A DNA stretch of 64,000 nucleotides from Gordionus sp. m RMFG-2023. Taxonomy: Eukaryota; Nematomorpha; Gordioida; Chordodea; Parachordodidae. Made by a program: the position numbers and the translations under genes. Below are positions 21,601-30,862 of this stretch, in pieces. Where the stretch lies: NCBI RefSeq assembly GCF_954871325.1, contig NC_088779.1, positions 13,456,846 to 13,520,845 of the forward strand, read 5' to 3'. The number at the start of each line of letters is the position of its first letter. Position 1 is the first letter of the stretch. The notes under the pieces were generated by a model that was given only the letters and a program-made list of their open reading frames with translations, was not told where the DNA came from and made no database searches.

Positions 21601-24436
21601 TTAAAATAAATATTTTAAGTTTGATATTTGCTCTCTTTAAGCTCTTTTTAAAATATGGACTGTCTTGCAATGGGTGTAGATCTAAAATAAATTTGTGTGT
21701 AAAATTTCAAGTTTGCAGGTCTCTACTAGGTCTGGCTTGTTGCCCAAATCTAAAAAAGCCTATAGGGAATAAATCTTAAACTCAAATTATTTATTTTACC
21801 TTCTATTTATATGTAATAAATTTAATTCAATAACTAGGATATTTTAATGATGTCCCTACATTTTATTCCATTTATTTCATAATATAATATGAATAGTAAA
21901 TATTTCTCACTTCCTAATTGTTTTAAAACATTACTTAATTTATTTATAATTGTGATATTCAATTAGGCAAAAAAAGATGAATAGGGAAATCAGAGACTTG
22001 CAGAGGTACCATTTGCACGGCCCGGTTTTAAATTTTTTAGGCCCGGCCCGGATATTTTTTAAAAAAAATTTTTATGGCCCGGCCCGGATTTAAAAATTTA
22101 AGGCTCGGCCCGGATATTTTTTAAAAAAATTTTTTACGGCCCGGCCCGGATTTAAAAATTTAGGCCCAGCTCGGAATTTTTTAAAATTATATTCGACCAG
22201 GTATATAGAAAAATTCACCTATGAGGTATTTTACCATATTTTTCAGCGAGTATTATCGCTTATTATTTAAAAAATACATGTAAAAAGCTAATATTATGAG
22301 AATATTATATTGAATTTATAAAAATTATAAAACTGTTATTTATAAAAATGGATATTTTGAGCATATACTATATTTTATATTGCATTTATAAAAATAAAAT
22401 AATATTCATAAAAATGGTAATAATATTTGTCATATACTATATTTTATATTACATTTAAAAAAAAATAAAACTAATATTTAATTTATAAAAATGGAAAATA
22501 TTTTGAGAATATAATATATTGTATTTAATTTACTATTTAATTTATAAAATAAAAATAAATCGCTATTTAAAAAAATGCATGTATAATAAATAGTATTTTG
22601 AAAATATAATCTAATTGCACAATATTAATATAATTTATTATTAATATAATTTATTTTATAATATAAATTTTTAACAAAAGATAATTGTATTATATATTTC
22701 TTCAAGAATTCTCCCAGTAGTGGAAAAATTCCGCTCACAGCTTGCACTTAAAGCAGGAATTGCCAATTTTGCTAAAATTGGAAATTAGCTTTGATGAGCC
22801 GCCCACCACTCTAACAAATTATCCACCTTAAATGTTTTATCTATTTTTTATGTAATTATAATATTCATCATCGGGTATTGACATATTACCAGAATTACCA
22901 TCGCCCCATTGTTCATAAAACGATTCAGTTTGTTTAACAACAGTCGTAATTTGACTGGTCGATGGTATTTCATTTTACTTCCTGAGCCTCTTGTAATTTA
23001 ATATAATCTTTTATATAGTTTTTCGTCATTTTGCGATCTGTCCCTGACTACATATGTAATTGCTTGAATTTGGGACAGAGAAAAAGAGAAATAAAATGAT
23101 ACTTGTGTAAAACAAATTTTTCAATTAAAAAATGCTTTATATTAAGTAAAATCAATTTTATTTCTCCTTTTCGCTTTGAAAGGTATTACAAACTTTAAGA
23201 AGTGATATTCCTTTATTTGATTGTTTTGGTAAAATATATTCTAAATATTTAGATATGAATTATAAAAAAATATATTAATAATACTTGAATATTGGGGCTT
23301 ATTTAAATTATTCCTTTATTTGATTGTTTTGGTAAAATATGTTGTAAAAATTTAGATATGAATTATAAAAAAATATATTAATACTTAGAATATATTTGCA
23401 GGAAATTAATAATTAGATCGATCTGTGGGTTGTTAGGTAGTGTTAACCATCACCCAATATTATATTAATCATAACTATAATATAATATAATCTTATAACT
23501 ATTAACTCATAATGTAAAAATTTTTATAAAAAATATTAAGGCCCGGCCCGGGTTTAACAATCTTAGGCCCAGCCCGGATATATTTTAAAAAAAATTTTTT
23601 AGGCCCGGCCCGGATATGTTTAAAAAAATTTTTTTTAGGCCTGGCCCGGCCCAGGTATATTTAAAAAATTTAAAATACGGCCCGAAAATTTTGAAGCAGG
23701 GGTTTATATTTTATTGATGGAATTACCACTAATCCAGCCCATGGATTGGCCTTCAAAGCTTTATTCTGAGCATGACAAACTTAGTATAATTATTATTCCC
23801 AAAATTAAAAACTCTTGTTCTTTCTATTGAAGGTTAGATTTTATATGTTTTAAATTTTACTAATTATTATTTTGATAAAAAGATATTTGAAATATTTTTT
23901 AATTTAAACTCCACCCCCATGCCAGCTAAACAATCTGCCAATGGGTCTGATTATCTGTCAATTTGATGAGAACATAGTTAACTGCATAATTCTGTATATT
24001 ATAGCTATCTTTTAATGATGCAGGAAAAAAGAATCCAAGGAAAAAATGTTTTATCAATGAAACTAGAATGGGTTTATTATAAGCTTGCCTGAAATCAATA
24101 TTTTTTATAAAATATTTTATTAAATTTTTATAATTTAGCCAACAAAAGTAAAATTAAAAAAAAAACTAAGTAAACAATAAATTATGTGCATTTAGTTATT
24201 AAATGTATACAAAACACAAAAAAATTCTTACGTGGTTAATTTAATGTGAAAATTTGTTTCCATCTGAATCAAAGTTATTGATACTGCTTCCCACATTGTT
24301 CCGCAAAACAACCCAACTCCGATTATGCAGAGTATAAATGCTATAAGTGTAGCATATGGGATCCGCGTCATACATTTCATAAATGCTATATTAAAGATTA
24401 ATTAAAGGATTCATAATATTTTCAAATTTTACCCAT
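6553..24436 (-). CDS. M6: Neuronal membrane glycoprotein M6 (PLP/DM20/M6 family), seven exons
   Basis: Host gene encoding a four-pass membrane protein of the proteolipid family, known in animals from glia, neurons and epithelia (insect M6, vertebrate GPM6A/GPM6B/PLP1). Exons on the minus strand: 24436-24433, 24385-24232, 11193-11034, 8375-8225, 7482-7418, 7344-7279, 6681-6553. Splice phases join without a break to give about 242 residues, the usual family length. Hallmarks in order: RIPYATLIA and VGLFCGTMWEA in TM1; LATGATRETIY after TM2; VTYVLSLVWLL in TM3; four loop cysteines (GNCYANRKESTGVC and QCGQSFLQFC) expected to form disulfides; and HYLMCLSANYAHIKDY after TM4. Introns are 47, 13038, 2658, 742, 73 and 597 bp, and the long ones hold transposon remains. 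Every intron is GT-AG. Exon 1 is inferred; if it is wrong, the ATG at 24380 gives 239 residues. The rest is secure. Confidence 0.93.
7279..7344 (-). CDS. M6: M6 exon 6 (TM4)
   Basis: 66 bases, 22 codons: TQDSLSLYIIAYVSTLL then IVIGL, the fourth membrane segment. Acceptor ATTTAG, donor CTG|GTTAGT, both phase 0. The intron before it is only 73 bp. Confidence 0.88.
7418..7482 (-). CDS. M6: M6 exon 5 (extracellular loop cysteines)
   Basis: Only 65 bases. Acceptor TTTTCTTAG|GT completes a Ser codon. It encodes GKYDTRFNVQCGQSFLQFCK, the counterpart of the V-C-G...F/I-C segment in insect and vertebrate relatives, plus a final Tyr. Donor TAT|GTAATA, phase 0. The short exon matches vertebrate PLP1 exon 5 in position and role. 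Confidence 0.88.
8225..8375 (-). CDS. M6: M6 exon 4 (TM3 and start of loop 2)
   Basis: Acceptor CAAAAG|TTT. It encodes FMLVTYVLSLVWLLVL (TM3) and the first half of the large extracellular loop with two cysteines (GNCYANRKESTGVC), ending at DPY plus one base. Donor is TACA|GTAATT; read-through would hit a stop four codons later. Confidence 0.93.
8640..8785. repeat. degenerate MITE end, relative of 20413-20605
   Basis: In M6 intron 3. The end of this stretch (ATATGGAAATC...CATCAAATCTGCACAA) matches the right end of the MITE at 20413-20605. Boundaries are approximate. Confidence 0.4.
8786..11033. other. rest of M6 intron 3
   Basis: AT-rich, no gene seen. A worn GGCCC-tract patch at about 9855-9945 (CCAGGCCC, TGGCCCG, TTGGCCCG separated by AT-rich 20-30-mers) resembles the subterminal tracts of the hAT at 21991-23706. 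Confidence 0.5.
11034..11193 (-). CDS. M6: M6 exon 3 (TM2)
   Basis: Acceptor ACAAG|T completes the Thr codon left open by exon 2. It encodes LDHIRTAFIVVASTM, TM2, then VGFLATGATRETIYRG and SRISGRVSIIF. Donor is ATTT|GTAAAT, phase 0. It aligns with insect VGCLATGATRHKVY. Confidence 0.93.
11194..14259. other. M6 intron 2, proximal part
   Basis: No gene. GGCCC-type patches at about 12000-12240 and 12500-12720 look like a decayed copy of the same repeat family as 21285-21790 and 42150-42780; they share TTAAACTCAAA and TTATTCTCTATTTT words. Confidence 0.45.
14753..15885 (+). mobile_element. hAT element with internal deletion
   Basis: Ends are CAGGGCCGTAGCCA and, inverted, CAGGGCCTAGCCAGG (one-base slip). 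GAGATCAA is duplicated exactly at 14745-14752 and 15886-15893. Near the ends it has GGCCCCCCAAATTT-type segments. The 1133-bp interior encodes only pieces of a transposase, so it is a deletion derivative. It split an older LINE, so it is younger than that LINE. Confidence 0.93.
15104..15682 (+). pseudogene. hAT transposase remnant (N- and C-terminal pieces)
   Basis: An acceptor-like TTTTACAG precedes ATG at 15104, which opens MKKQSVINSYFKLKLNK, a typical start of ZMYM1-like hAT transposases. After a stop, a middle piece (15236-15478) reads PLKSLLNLNMETLHHEMKIA. The C-terminal dimerisation segment ASCEASFSTLKRVLSS then SRESMKDKRKQ runs at 15500-15682. The catalytic core is missing. Confidence 0.85.
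17041..19554. other. M6 intron 2, no gene seen
   Basis: AT-rich non-coding sequence. The only possible feature is a short LINE-like piece near 19030-19135. Confidence 0.5.
19030..19135 (-). pseudogene. possible third LINE C-terminal scrap
   Basis: A minus-strand frame reads NYTCIDFSAKFNNLLL, resembling the WNFTCIDLNTPSN block at 1-760. The match is short and could be chance. Confidence 0.3.
19555..21197. repeat. giant inverted repeat (fold-back element)
   Basis: Left arm (about 19555-20235) and right arm (about 20245-21197) are reverse complements over most of their length. Paired words include TTAAATCTTG with CAAGATTTAA; ATGTCCTGAGACGATATGT with ACATATTGCACCAGGACAT; and GACGATTTTTGG with CCGAAAATCGTC near the centre at about 20240. 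The right arm has an extra MITE at 20413-20605, and the arms differ by many substitutions. There is no coding region; open frames inside are chance. It lies within M6 intron 2. Confidence 0.85.
20413..20605. mobile_element. MITE with CAGTGTTGTGCAGATT termini
   Basis: Starts CAGTGTTGTGCAGATT and ends AATCTGCACAACACT, a 15-16-bp inverted terminus. It occupies only one arm of the surrounding palindrome, so it inserted after that formed. No clear target duplication was found. The CAGTGTTGT end is hAT-like. Confidence 0.7.
21285..21990. repeat. dispersed AT-rich repeat, copy B
   Basis: Shares long word series with 42150-42780: CCTATTCTTA, ATTATCAAAGTTATT, AATATTAAAATA, and the same GGCCC-type patches. 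Part of it reappears inverted within itself (TTTTAAGTTTGA near 21610 and TCTTAAACTCAAA at 21775), suggesting an element with inverted arms. It abuts the hAT remnant at 21991. Confidence 0.5.
21991..23706 (-). mobile_element. hAT remnant with GGCCCGG subterminal repeats
   Basis: Begins CAGAGACTTGCAGAGGTACC, matching one end of the elements nested at 43537 and 47513. Both flanks (22018-22195 and 23540-23690) carry four or five GGCCCGGCCCGG boxes spaced by TTTTTTAAAAAAATTTTT. The right terminus does not match the family end and no target duplication was found, so that side is eroded. The interior holds a hAT transposase C-terminus on the minus strand. Confidence 0.75.
22690..22985 (-). pseudogene. 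hAT transposase C-terminal remnant
   Basis: Minus strand: SFYEQWGDGNSGN, then after a frame change NLLEWWAAHQS, then FPILAKLAIPALSASCERNF and STTGRILEE. This is the hAT dimerisation block (LLEWW...FP.LA..A......S...ER.FS..GRIL), in which an in-frame stop follows HQS. The rest of the transposase is gone. Confidence 0.8.
23707..24231. other. M6 intron 2, distal end
   Basis: AT-rich, nothing recognised. It ends at the exon 2 donor. Confidence 0.5.
24232..24385 (-). CDS. M6: M6 exon 2 (TM1)
   Basis: Encodes the palmitoylation-type cysteine near the N-terminus (MKCMTR), then RIPYATLIA, TM1 and VGLFCGTMWEA, ending ...METNFHIKLT plus two bases. Donor is CCAC|GTAAG. The motif RVPYATLIA...GIFCGTM is the insect M6 equivalent. 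Confidence 0.93.
24433..24436 (-). CDS. M6: M6 exon 1 (start codon, inferred)
   Basis: ATGG followed by GTAAAATTTG reads as a start codon plus one base, then a donor site. The 47-bp intron ends in AATATAG at 24386. The join adds Met-Ala-Phe before the next exon. Mammalian PLP1 also has a first coding exon of just ATG plus one base, which supports the call. The 5' UTR and promoter upstream were not identified. Confidence 0.55.
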
Positions 24437-25108
24437 AGAGAATTGCTAGGTGTAAACATGTCAGAATATTATCATTTGACATATCACTGCTGATATGATA
24501 TATAGGTGACAACTAAAAATTCGGATATATCAATCAGACGTCTTCAAATGGTAAATCTAGCCCAACCAGGTGCGAATATAGGTATGCATAGCCCCCAACT
24601 TTAATTTTTTTTAATTTAAACTATAATATTTCTGAAAATTTATAATCTTGGGGAGAGAATGGGGGAGGGGGGGGGGGGGTTAAATTTAACATAACACTTT
24701 GGATTTTCACTTCTATGAAATATCCAAATTTATCAAATATGTATACAAAAAATCAGACGCCACCCAGCCAACCCTAGTGATCTCTGATGGCTATTACCAA
24801 AAGTACTGAATAATTTTTTGGAAATTTTGAATAGATTATATTTTCTTAAACTATTTTAATATTTTTTAATTCTAGTTATTTTTTTAAATTTTCATTTTTT
24901 TTTGCTTACCAATTCATCTTAATTAAATATTAATGTCATACTCCTGAAAAGAATGCTAACTTTATTTTGGATAAATAATTTGAAGTTAAAGTTTTTTTTC
25001 TCGTGCTTCCTTTTTTTTCTAACGGATATAAATATTATATATTTAAAAGAGTTAAAATAGAAGAATTAAATAAAATATGGCTATGATTTTTTTAAATATA
25101 AGTATCTG
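24437..25108. other. region upstream of M6 exon 1
   Basis: No coding sequence found. It holds a homopolymer G run near 24667. The M6 promoter should lie here or beyond, but no element could be identified. Confidence 0.4.
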
Positions 25109-25116
25109 TTCCAAGT

Positions 25117-25335
25117 TGTATTGTTAAAGGGATCGATTTGAGTCGTTTTTTAAAAACGGCTAACTCAATATTTTAGCCAGAAAAATATTGTCTAAACCTC
25201 GAGATTTTGTTAATAGATGTTCAAATCTTTGTGCCACCTATGAGGAAAATATTAAGGCTTGCATAATATCCTAATAGAATAATGAGTTAGCCGTTTTTAA
25301 AAATCGGTTCAAAATGAGCCATTTAACAACACTAT
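25117..25335. mobile_element. 219-bp hAT-type MITE
   Basis: TTCCAAGT is repeated exactly at 25109-25116 and 25336-25343. The ends are inverted: TGTATTGTTAAAGG at the left and CCATTTAACAACACTAT at the right. Subterminal ACGGCTAACTCA is mirrored as TGAGTTAGCCGT. There is no coding capacity. Confidence 0.85.
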
Positions 25336-25344
25336 TTCCAAGTA

Positions 25345-25520
25345 ACGTTGTTAAAAAACTACGAGTCGAAGTCACGATAACTCGACTCAAAACTAGAGTC
25401 TAGTTTTGTATCAATTATACAACTCGACTCATAAACTTGAGTCGTGAACTCACGTAGTGACTCGATTATTGAACTTGAGTCGTGAACTCAAAAAATCGAC
25501 TAAACCAGCTACGTGCACAA
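25345..25520. repeat. possible MITE end with ACTCGACTC boxes
   Basis: Starts with CGTTGTTAAAAAACTACGAG, close to the CAGTGTTGTTAAA terminus. It carries repeated GACTC/GAGTC words (ACTCGACTC, TGAGTCGTGAACTCA twice). No opposite end was found. Confidence 0.45.
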
Positions 25521-26026
25521 ACCCCAATCCAAACCCGGGGTTCAAACCTAATTTTGTTCTTGACCTTATTAAAGTATATAAATATATGGTTATTAGAAGT
25601 ATCATTTACAAGCTAATTAGATCTATTGAAGAGGTATCGAGACAAGCGCCACTCAATAGGCCATCGGCGTAGCTAAGAAAGGGGGGCAAGGGGAAATCCC
25701 CCCTTTAGAAATTTATCACTTTTTATGAATATCAATTTAAGCAAATAAAAAATATCCCCCTTAGTCCTTCCCACCCTCTCTGACCCCCTAAAATGTATGC
25801 ATATATCTTAGACAATAATTTGAAAGAAAGAATGTAGTTGATATATTTTTATAAAACTATTCATCATAATTTATACATATTTGGAAAAAAGCATTTATAT
25901 ATAAAAATAGTGAATCAAAAATGTTTTTTAAGAAATGGAATATAAGCCAAAGATAAGTCTTAAGGCAAAAGTGTAATGTATAATAACTATTATTAATAGA
26001 TCCATAAAATTACAAATAATATAATA

Positions 26027-26930
26027 TATCAAATATAATATATCAAATATTATATATCAAATATTATATATCAAATATTATATATCAAATATTATATATC
26101 AAATATTATATATCAAATATTATATATCAAATATTATATATCAAATATTATATATCAAATATTATATATCAAATATTATATATCAAATATTATATATCAA
26201 ATATTATATATCAAATATTATATATCAAATATTATATATCAAATATTATATATCAAATATTATATATCAAATATTATATATCAAATATTATATATCAAAT
26301 ATTATATATCAAATATTATATATCAAATATTATATATCAAATATTATATATCAAATATTATATATCAAATATTATATATCAAATATTATATATCAAATAT
26401 TATATATCAAATATTATATATCAAATATTATATATCAAATATTATATATCAAATATTATATATCAAATATTATATATCAAATATTATATATCAAATATTA
26501 TATATCAAATATTATATATCAAATATTATATATCAAATATTATATATCAAATATTATATATCAAATATTATATATCAAATATTATATATCAAATATTATA
26601 TATCAAATATTATATATCAAATATTATATATCAAATATTATATATCAAATATTATATATCAAATATTATATATCAAATATTATATATCAAATATTATATA
26701 TCAAATATTATATATCAAATATTATATATCAAATATTATATATCAAATATTATATATCAAATATTATATATCAAATATTATATATCAAATATTATATATC
26801 AAATATTATATATCAAATATTATATATCAAATATTATATATCAAATATTATATATCAAATATTATATATCAAATATTATATATCAAATATTATATATCAA
26901 ATATTATATATCAAATATTATATATCAAAT
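26027..26930. repeat. 14-bp minisatellite, about 65 copies
   Basis: Head-to-tail array of AAATATTATATATC, essentially perfect over 0.9 kb. Only the first two units at the left edge differ (AAATATAATATATC), so the array probably grew from that side by rapid recent expansion. It lies in the left arm of the outer hAT; the matching position of the inner hAT (about 27400) has no array. Confidence 0.97.
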
Positions 26931-27387
26931 TTTTATAAAGTGAGTGATTTTAATTTATTTATTTTAATAAAAGTAAAATATAATTATAAAACTTTTGATA
27001 AAATTAATTCATAAATTAAATAAAAAATTAAAGCACAATACAAACAGTGAAATACATAGGCGTAGCCAGGGGGGGCAAGGGAAATCCCCCCCCCCCCATT
27101 TCAGAAATATATCACTTTTCGTAAATATCATTTTTAACTAATAAAAAACACGTTCCTTAGTCCCCTCCCCGCTCCCTGTCTCTCAAAAATGTACGCATAT
27201 ATCTTCTTAAACAATAATGAAAGAAATAATGAGAGTTAATAATTTTTTAAACTTAAACTATTGACTATAATTTATATTTTTTAAAAAGATTTATATATAA
27301 ATATATATAAAAAAAGTGATACCAAGAATGTATTTTAAAAAATGAAATATAAGCCATATATAAGTCATAAGACAAAAGTCAATTTTA

Positions 27388-27482
27388 TATAATTACTATT
27401 AATAGATCTATAAAAATACTAAGTAAAATAATATATAATTACTATTAATAGATCTATAAAAATACTAAGTAAAATAATATAT
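27388..27482 (+). repeat. 46-bp tandem duplication
   Basis: TATAATTACTATTAATAGAT and following bases up to AAGTAAAATAATA occur twice in direct tandem in the left arm of the inner hAT. The outer element's arm has one diverged copy (ACTATTATTAATAGATCCAT) exactly where its 14-bp array starts. Confidence 0.8.
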
Positions 27483-27959
27483 AAATATGATTTTTTATAA
27501 TTTTATATAGTGAATTATTTTAATTTATTTTTCTTAATAAAAGTAAAATTTAATTACAAAATTATTAATAAAATTAATTTATAAATTTAATAAAAAATTA
27601 ACATAACCATATTCCCATTTTTTTTAAATTTCCTTCCAATTTATTTTTAAAATATATTTTGCAATTTTTTGACCGAGCAACAAGCATTATATTTGTTTTA
27701 AGATTGATATGAACATCAGAAAATATCTTTTAAAGAATGTAAATGAAAAAGGTAATTCTATATTTATTATAATAAACATTAATTTTCTACCAAGATCATC
27801 ATCGCAAGAAAATTGATTCAATTTGAAGTGAAAATAGGGTATCAGAAATATTATGTAACAATCATGAAAATATATCAAAAAAGAAGGAAATTATAATAAA
27901 TTTAACAAGGATTGATGAACGTATATTTTATATTTATAATGAATTTATATATCTTTTTT

Positions 27960-30862
27960 TAGTGATGTTGCTGGGAGATAATAATTCTCTAAATATAAGA
28001 GACCTTCATTCAAGTAAGAACTATTTGAATATTAACATAAATATTATTATTAGTTGTTATTGATTCTCAAAAAGATGATCAAATATTAGAGATTGTGCTA
28101 GAGAATGAGAAAAGTAATCCTATCATCCAGGTAGTCCCAATAGGTATTTTATTTTAATATCATTATGTAATTTGCATTTTTTTAAGTTAATGTTGTTGGT
28201 GAAAGATCTGCAGTAAATCTTATACAGGCAAGAGTTCAAAATATGGATAGTAAAATGTCTATTTTAAAAATATGTAAATAGTTTATTTAGGTACTTTACC
28301 ATTTGACATAAGCAATTATGTTCAATTGGATGTAGCCCCCAAAGACTTTAATATACTAGAAAGTATGTATAGGCCACCCAATAATTATAAATTTCCAAGA
28401 GATCTTTCTAGAAGGAAATTAAAATTTCAATTTAATTGGTTTACCACTTGGCCTTGGTTGGCTTACTCACCTTCACAAAATGGGGCTTATTGTAAATATT
28501 GTGTTCTATTTTGACCAAAATATGCTGTTAAAGGTGAACAAAAATTAAAGCGACTTGTGAATTGCCCATATAGACGTTGGAAAGATGCAGGAGAGAATTT
28601 TGAAAATCATAAAAACAATTTATACCATAAAAATACACAAAATATTATATCATCTCTTAGAGCAATTAATGCTAATGATAGAGATTCTATCATTCATATA
28701 ATGGGTAAACCATTAAAAATTATTATAAAAGACCCACAAAGGTACCAGTTTAATTGGCCAACCTTTTGGGTTTCATATTTTATGGCCTTATAATTATTTA
28801 TTTTTTATAAAGATCAAGGTAAAAAGAAAATAGCAAATGAAAATAGACGAAAATATAATTACATGTGGAAATCAATGTATGGCATTAAGAGGTCATCGAG
28901 ATTCAGGTTGTATATTTAAGGATGATACAAATGAAAATGACGGGAACTTTAGAGCTATTCTCAGAAACCGAGCAATTGGAGATGATGAGCTCAGGTGTAA
29001 CTTGTTAAATGCACCGAAAAATGCTACTTATTTAAGCCCCACCATTTAAATCGAAATTATTGATGTGTGTAATGATTTAATATTAAGAAAGGTAGTTGCC
29101 AACATTAACAAGTCTCCATTCTTTTCAGTCTTGGCAGATAAATCAACTGATATATCTGGCATAGAGCAAATGTCATTGTGTGCTCGATATTTATATTCTG
29201 AAAATGCTAAAATTTATATTTATTTTATATAAATTATTATCATTTATATAGATGAAGTTCAGATAAAAGAAGACTTTTTGCAATTTATTCCGATTCAAGA
29301 TATGAGAGGTGAATGTCTTGCTAACACAATTGATGTTCATCTTAAAAAATTTAAAATTAATGTTAATTTTATGCGGGGACAAGGATATGATGGTGCCCCT
29401 GCTATGAGTGGACATTTAAATGGTGTTCAATCACATTTAATAAAAAAAATATCCTACTGCAATTTATGTACATTGTGCATCGCATTCCCTAAATCTAGCC
29501 ATTTCTGATTGTTGCTCAATTCCCGTTATTCGTACCATGGGTTTATTAAACTTTTATTTTAATTATAATCATATATTTAAAAAGGCACAATAGGCAAGGT
29601 ATATGATATGTTCAAGTATCCAAAAAGATCTAATGTCCTCAAAAATATTCTGGCAAAGGAAGAATTTGGCAATAATCATAAACCTGTGAAAATGTGCCCT
29701 ACAAGATGGATCCTACGACATGAATCGGTTGCAGTTTTTCTTGAATTAGTTGACCCGATAATTGTTGCATTGGAGGAAATATGTGGATGGACAGATACAT
29801 CAGTGGTGGCAGAAGCCAATGGAATCTTGAAAGCGATTCAAGATCCTGAGTTTTTATTGGCCATTAATTGCATTAACATTCTCTTTTGCCACACAATATT
29901 ATTATGCAGAGCCTTGCAAAAAGTGAACCAAGATATGGTTCAGGCATTGATCTTAGCTGAAGATGCATATAATGCTATTTTACAGATAAATGCTGATAGT
30001 GAATTTAGAACGATTATATGCAAAGTTAAAAAAAAAGTGCAATCTTATAATATGATAATAAGAATGCAAAGAATAGTATCAAGACAAGTACATAGGAATA
30101 ATATTTCCTTACAATCAGTTGAGGAGTATTACAAAATTATTATTTTTATACCAATTATGGGCACTTTTTTAACTCAGATTAAAGAACGTTTATTAAACCA
30201 TAAACTTTTGCTAAGTAACTTTCAAATTTTGTTATCCTCTAATCCATCTGTGAACATTTCGGATGACATTAGAAATAAAATTCAGTATTTATATAATTTT
30301 TATTTGCAAGATATGGTAGGGACCGAATTAGAAGTAATAAGTGAATTTAAATATTGGTTTGCCAATTTAAAAAGAATGGATATAAAGCCTGATAATGCAT
30401 TAAATGCACTGAATATTTGTAAACACCAGAGTTGTTAAAAGATACTTTTTAAATGGATATAGATACAGATACAACGTCTAAAATAATATCTAGATACAGA
30501 TTATTTAATCAAAAATCTATATAGATACAGATATAGATACCACATTTTTATATCTAGATACAGGATCTAATCTAGATACTTGTATCTAGATCCTTTAACA
30601 ACTCTGGTAAACACACACTAATTGACTTTCCGAACATAACAAAATTATTTCAAATTTTAGCATGCCTCCCAATTACGACATATACAAATGAAAAACTTTC
30701 TCTAATTTAAGAAGACTAAAAACATACTTACGAAATACTACCTCGCAAGATAGATTAAATGGTTTAGCGCTATTAAATATATATTGGGAATTAACACCAG
30801 ATAATACTGAAATAATTAATGAATTATCAAATTCTAAAAGAAAATTAGATATAACATTATAA
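27960..30862 (+). pseudogene. ZMYM1-like hAT transposase, broken
   Basis: Blocks in order: a TTF-type zinc finger (WPWLAYSPSQNGAYCKYCVL, 28458-28508); GHRDSGCIF (about 28890); the catalytic block FFSVLADKSTDISGIEQMS (about 29120-29175); GQGYDGAPAMSGHLNGVQSH (29378-29436); YVHC-equivalent NLCTLC; and a 276-codon open frame at 29608-30438 starting MFKYPKRSNVL, with CPTRWILRHESV. The C-terminal dimerisation part (LKTYLRNTTSQDRLNGLALL, then RKLDITL and stop at 30862) runs past the MITE at 30427-30606, in shifted frames. Short AT-rich gaps with GT and AG ends look like introns (for example around 29220-29250). It has several stops and frame changes and is not functional. Confidence 0.88.
30427..30606. 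mobile_element. 180-bp MITE inside the transposase
   Basis: Ends CAGAGTTGTTAAAAGATAC and, inverted, CAGAGTTGTTAAAGGATCT. GTAAACAC is duplicated exactly at 30419-30426 and 30607-30614. The inside is almost all AGATACAGATAC / TATCTAGATAC repeats on both sides. It is the youngest layer of a three-level nest. Confidence 0.95.

Noticed and set aside
26027-26930. Regular repeats that might suggest a CRISPR array
   Set aside because: Units are contiguous 14-mers with no spacers, in eukaryotic DNA, so it is a minisatellite.
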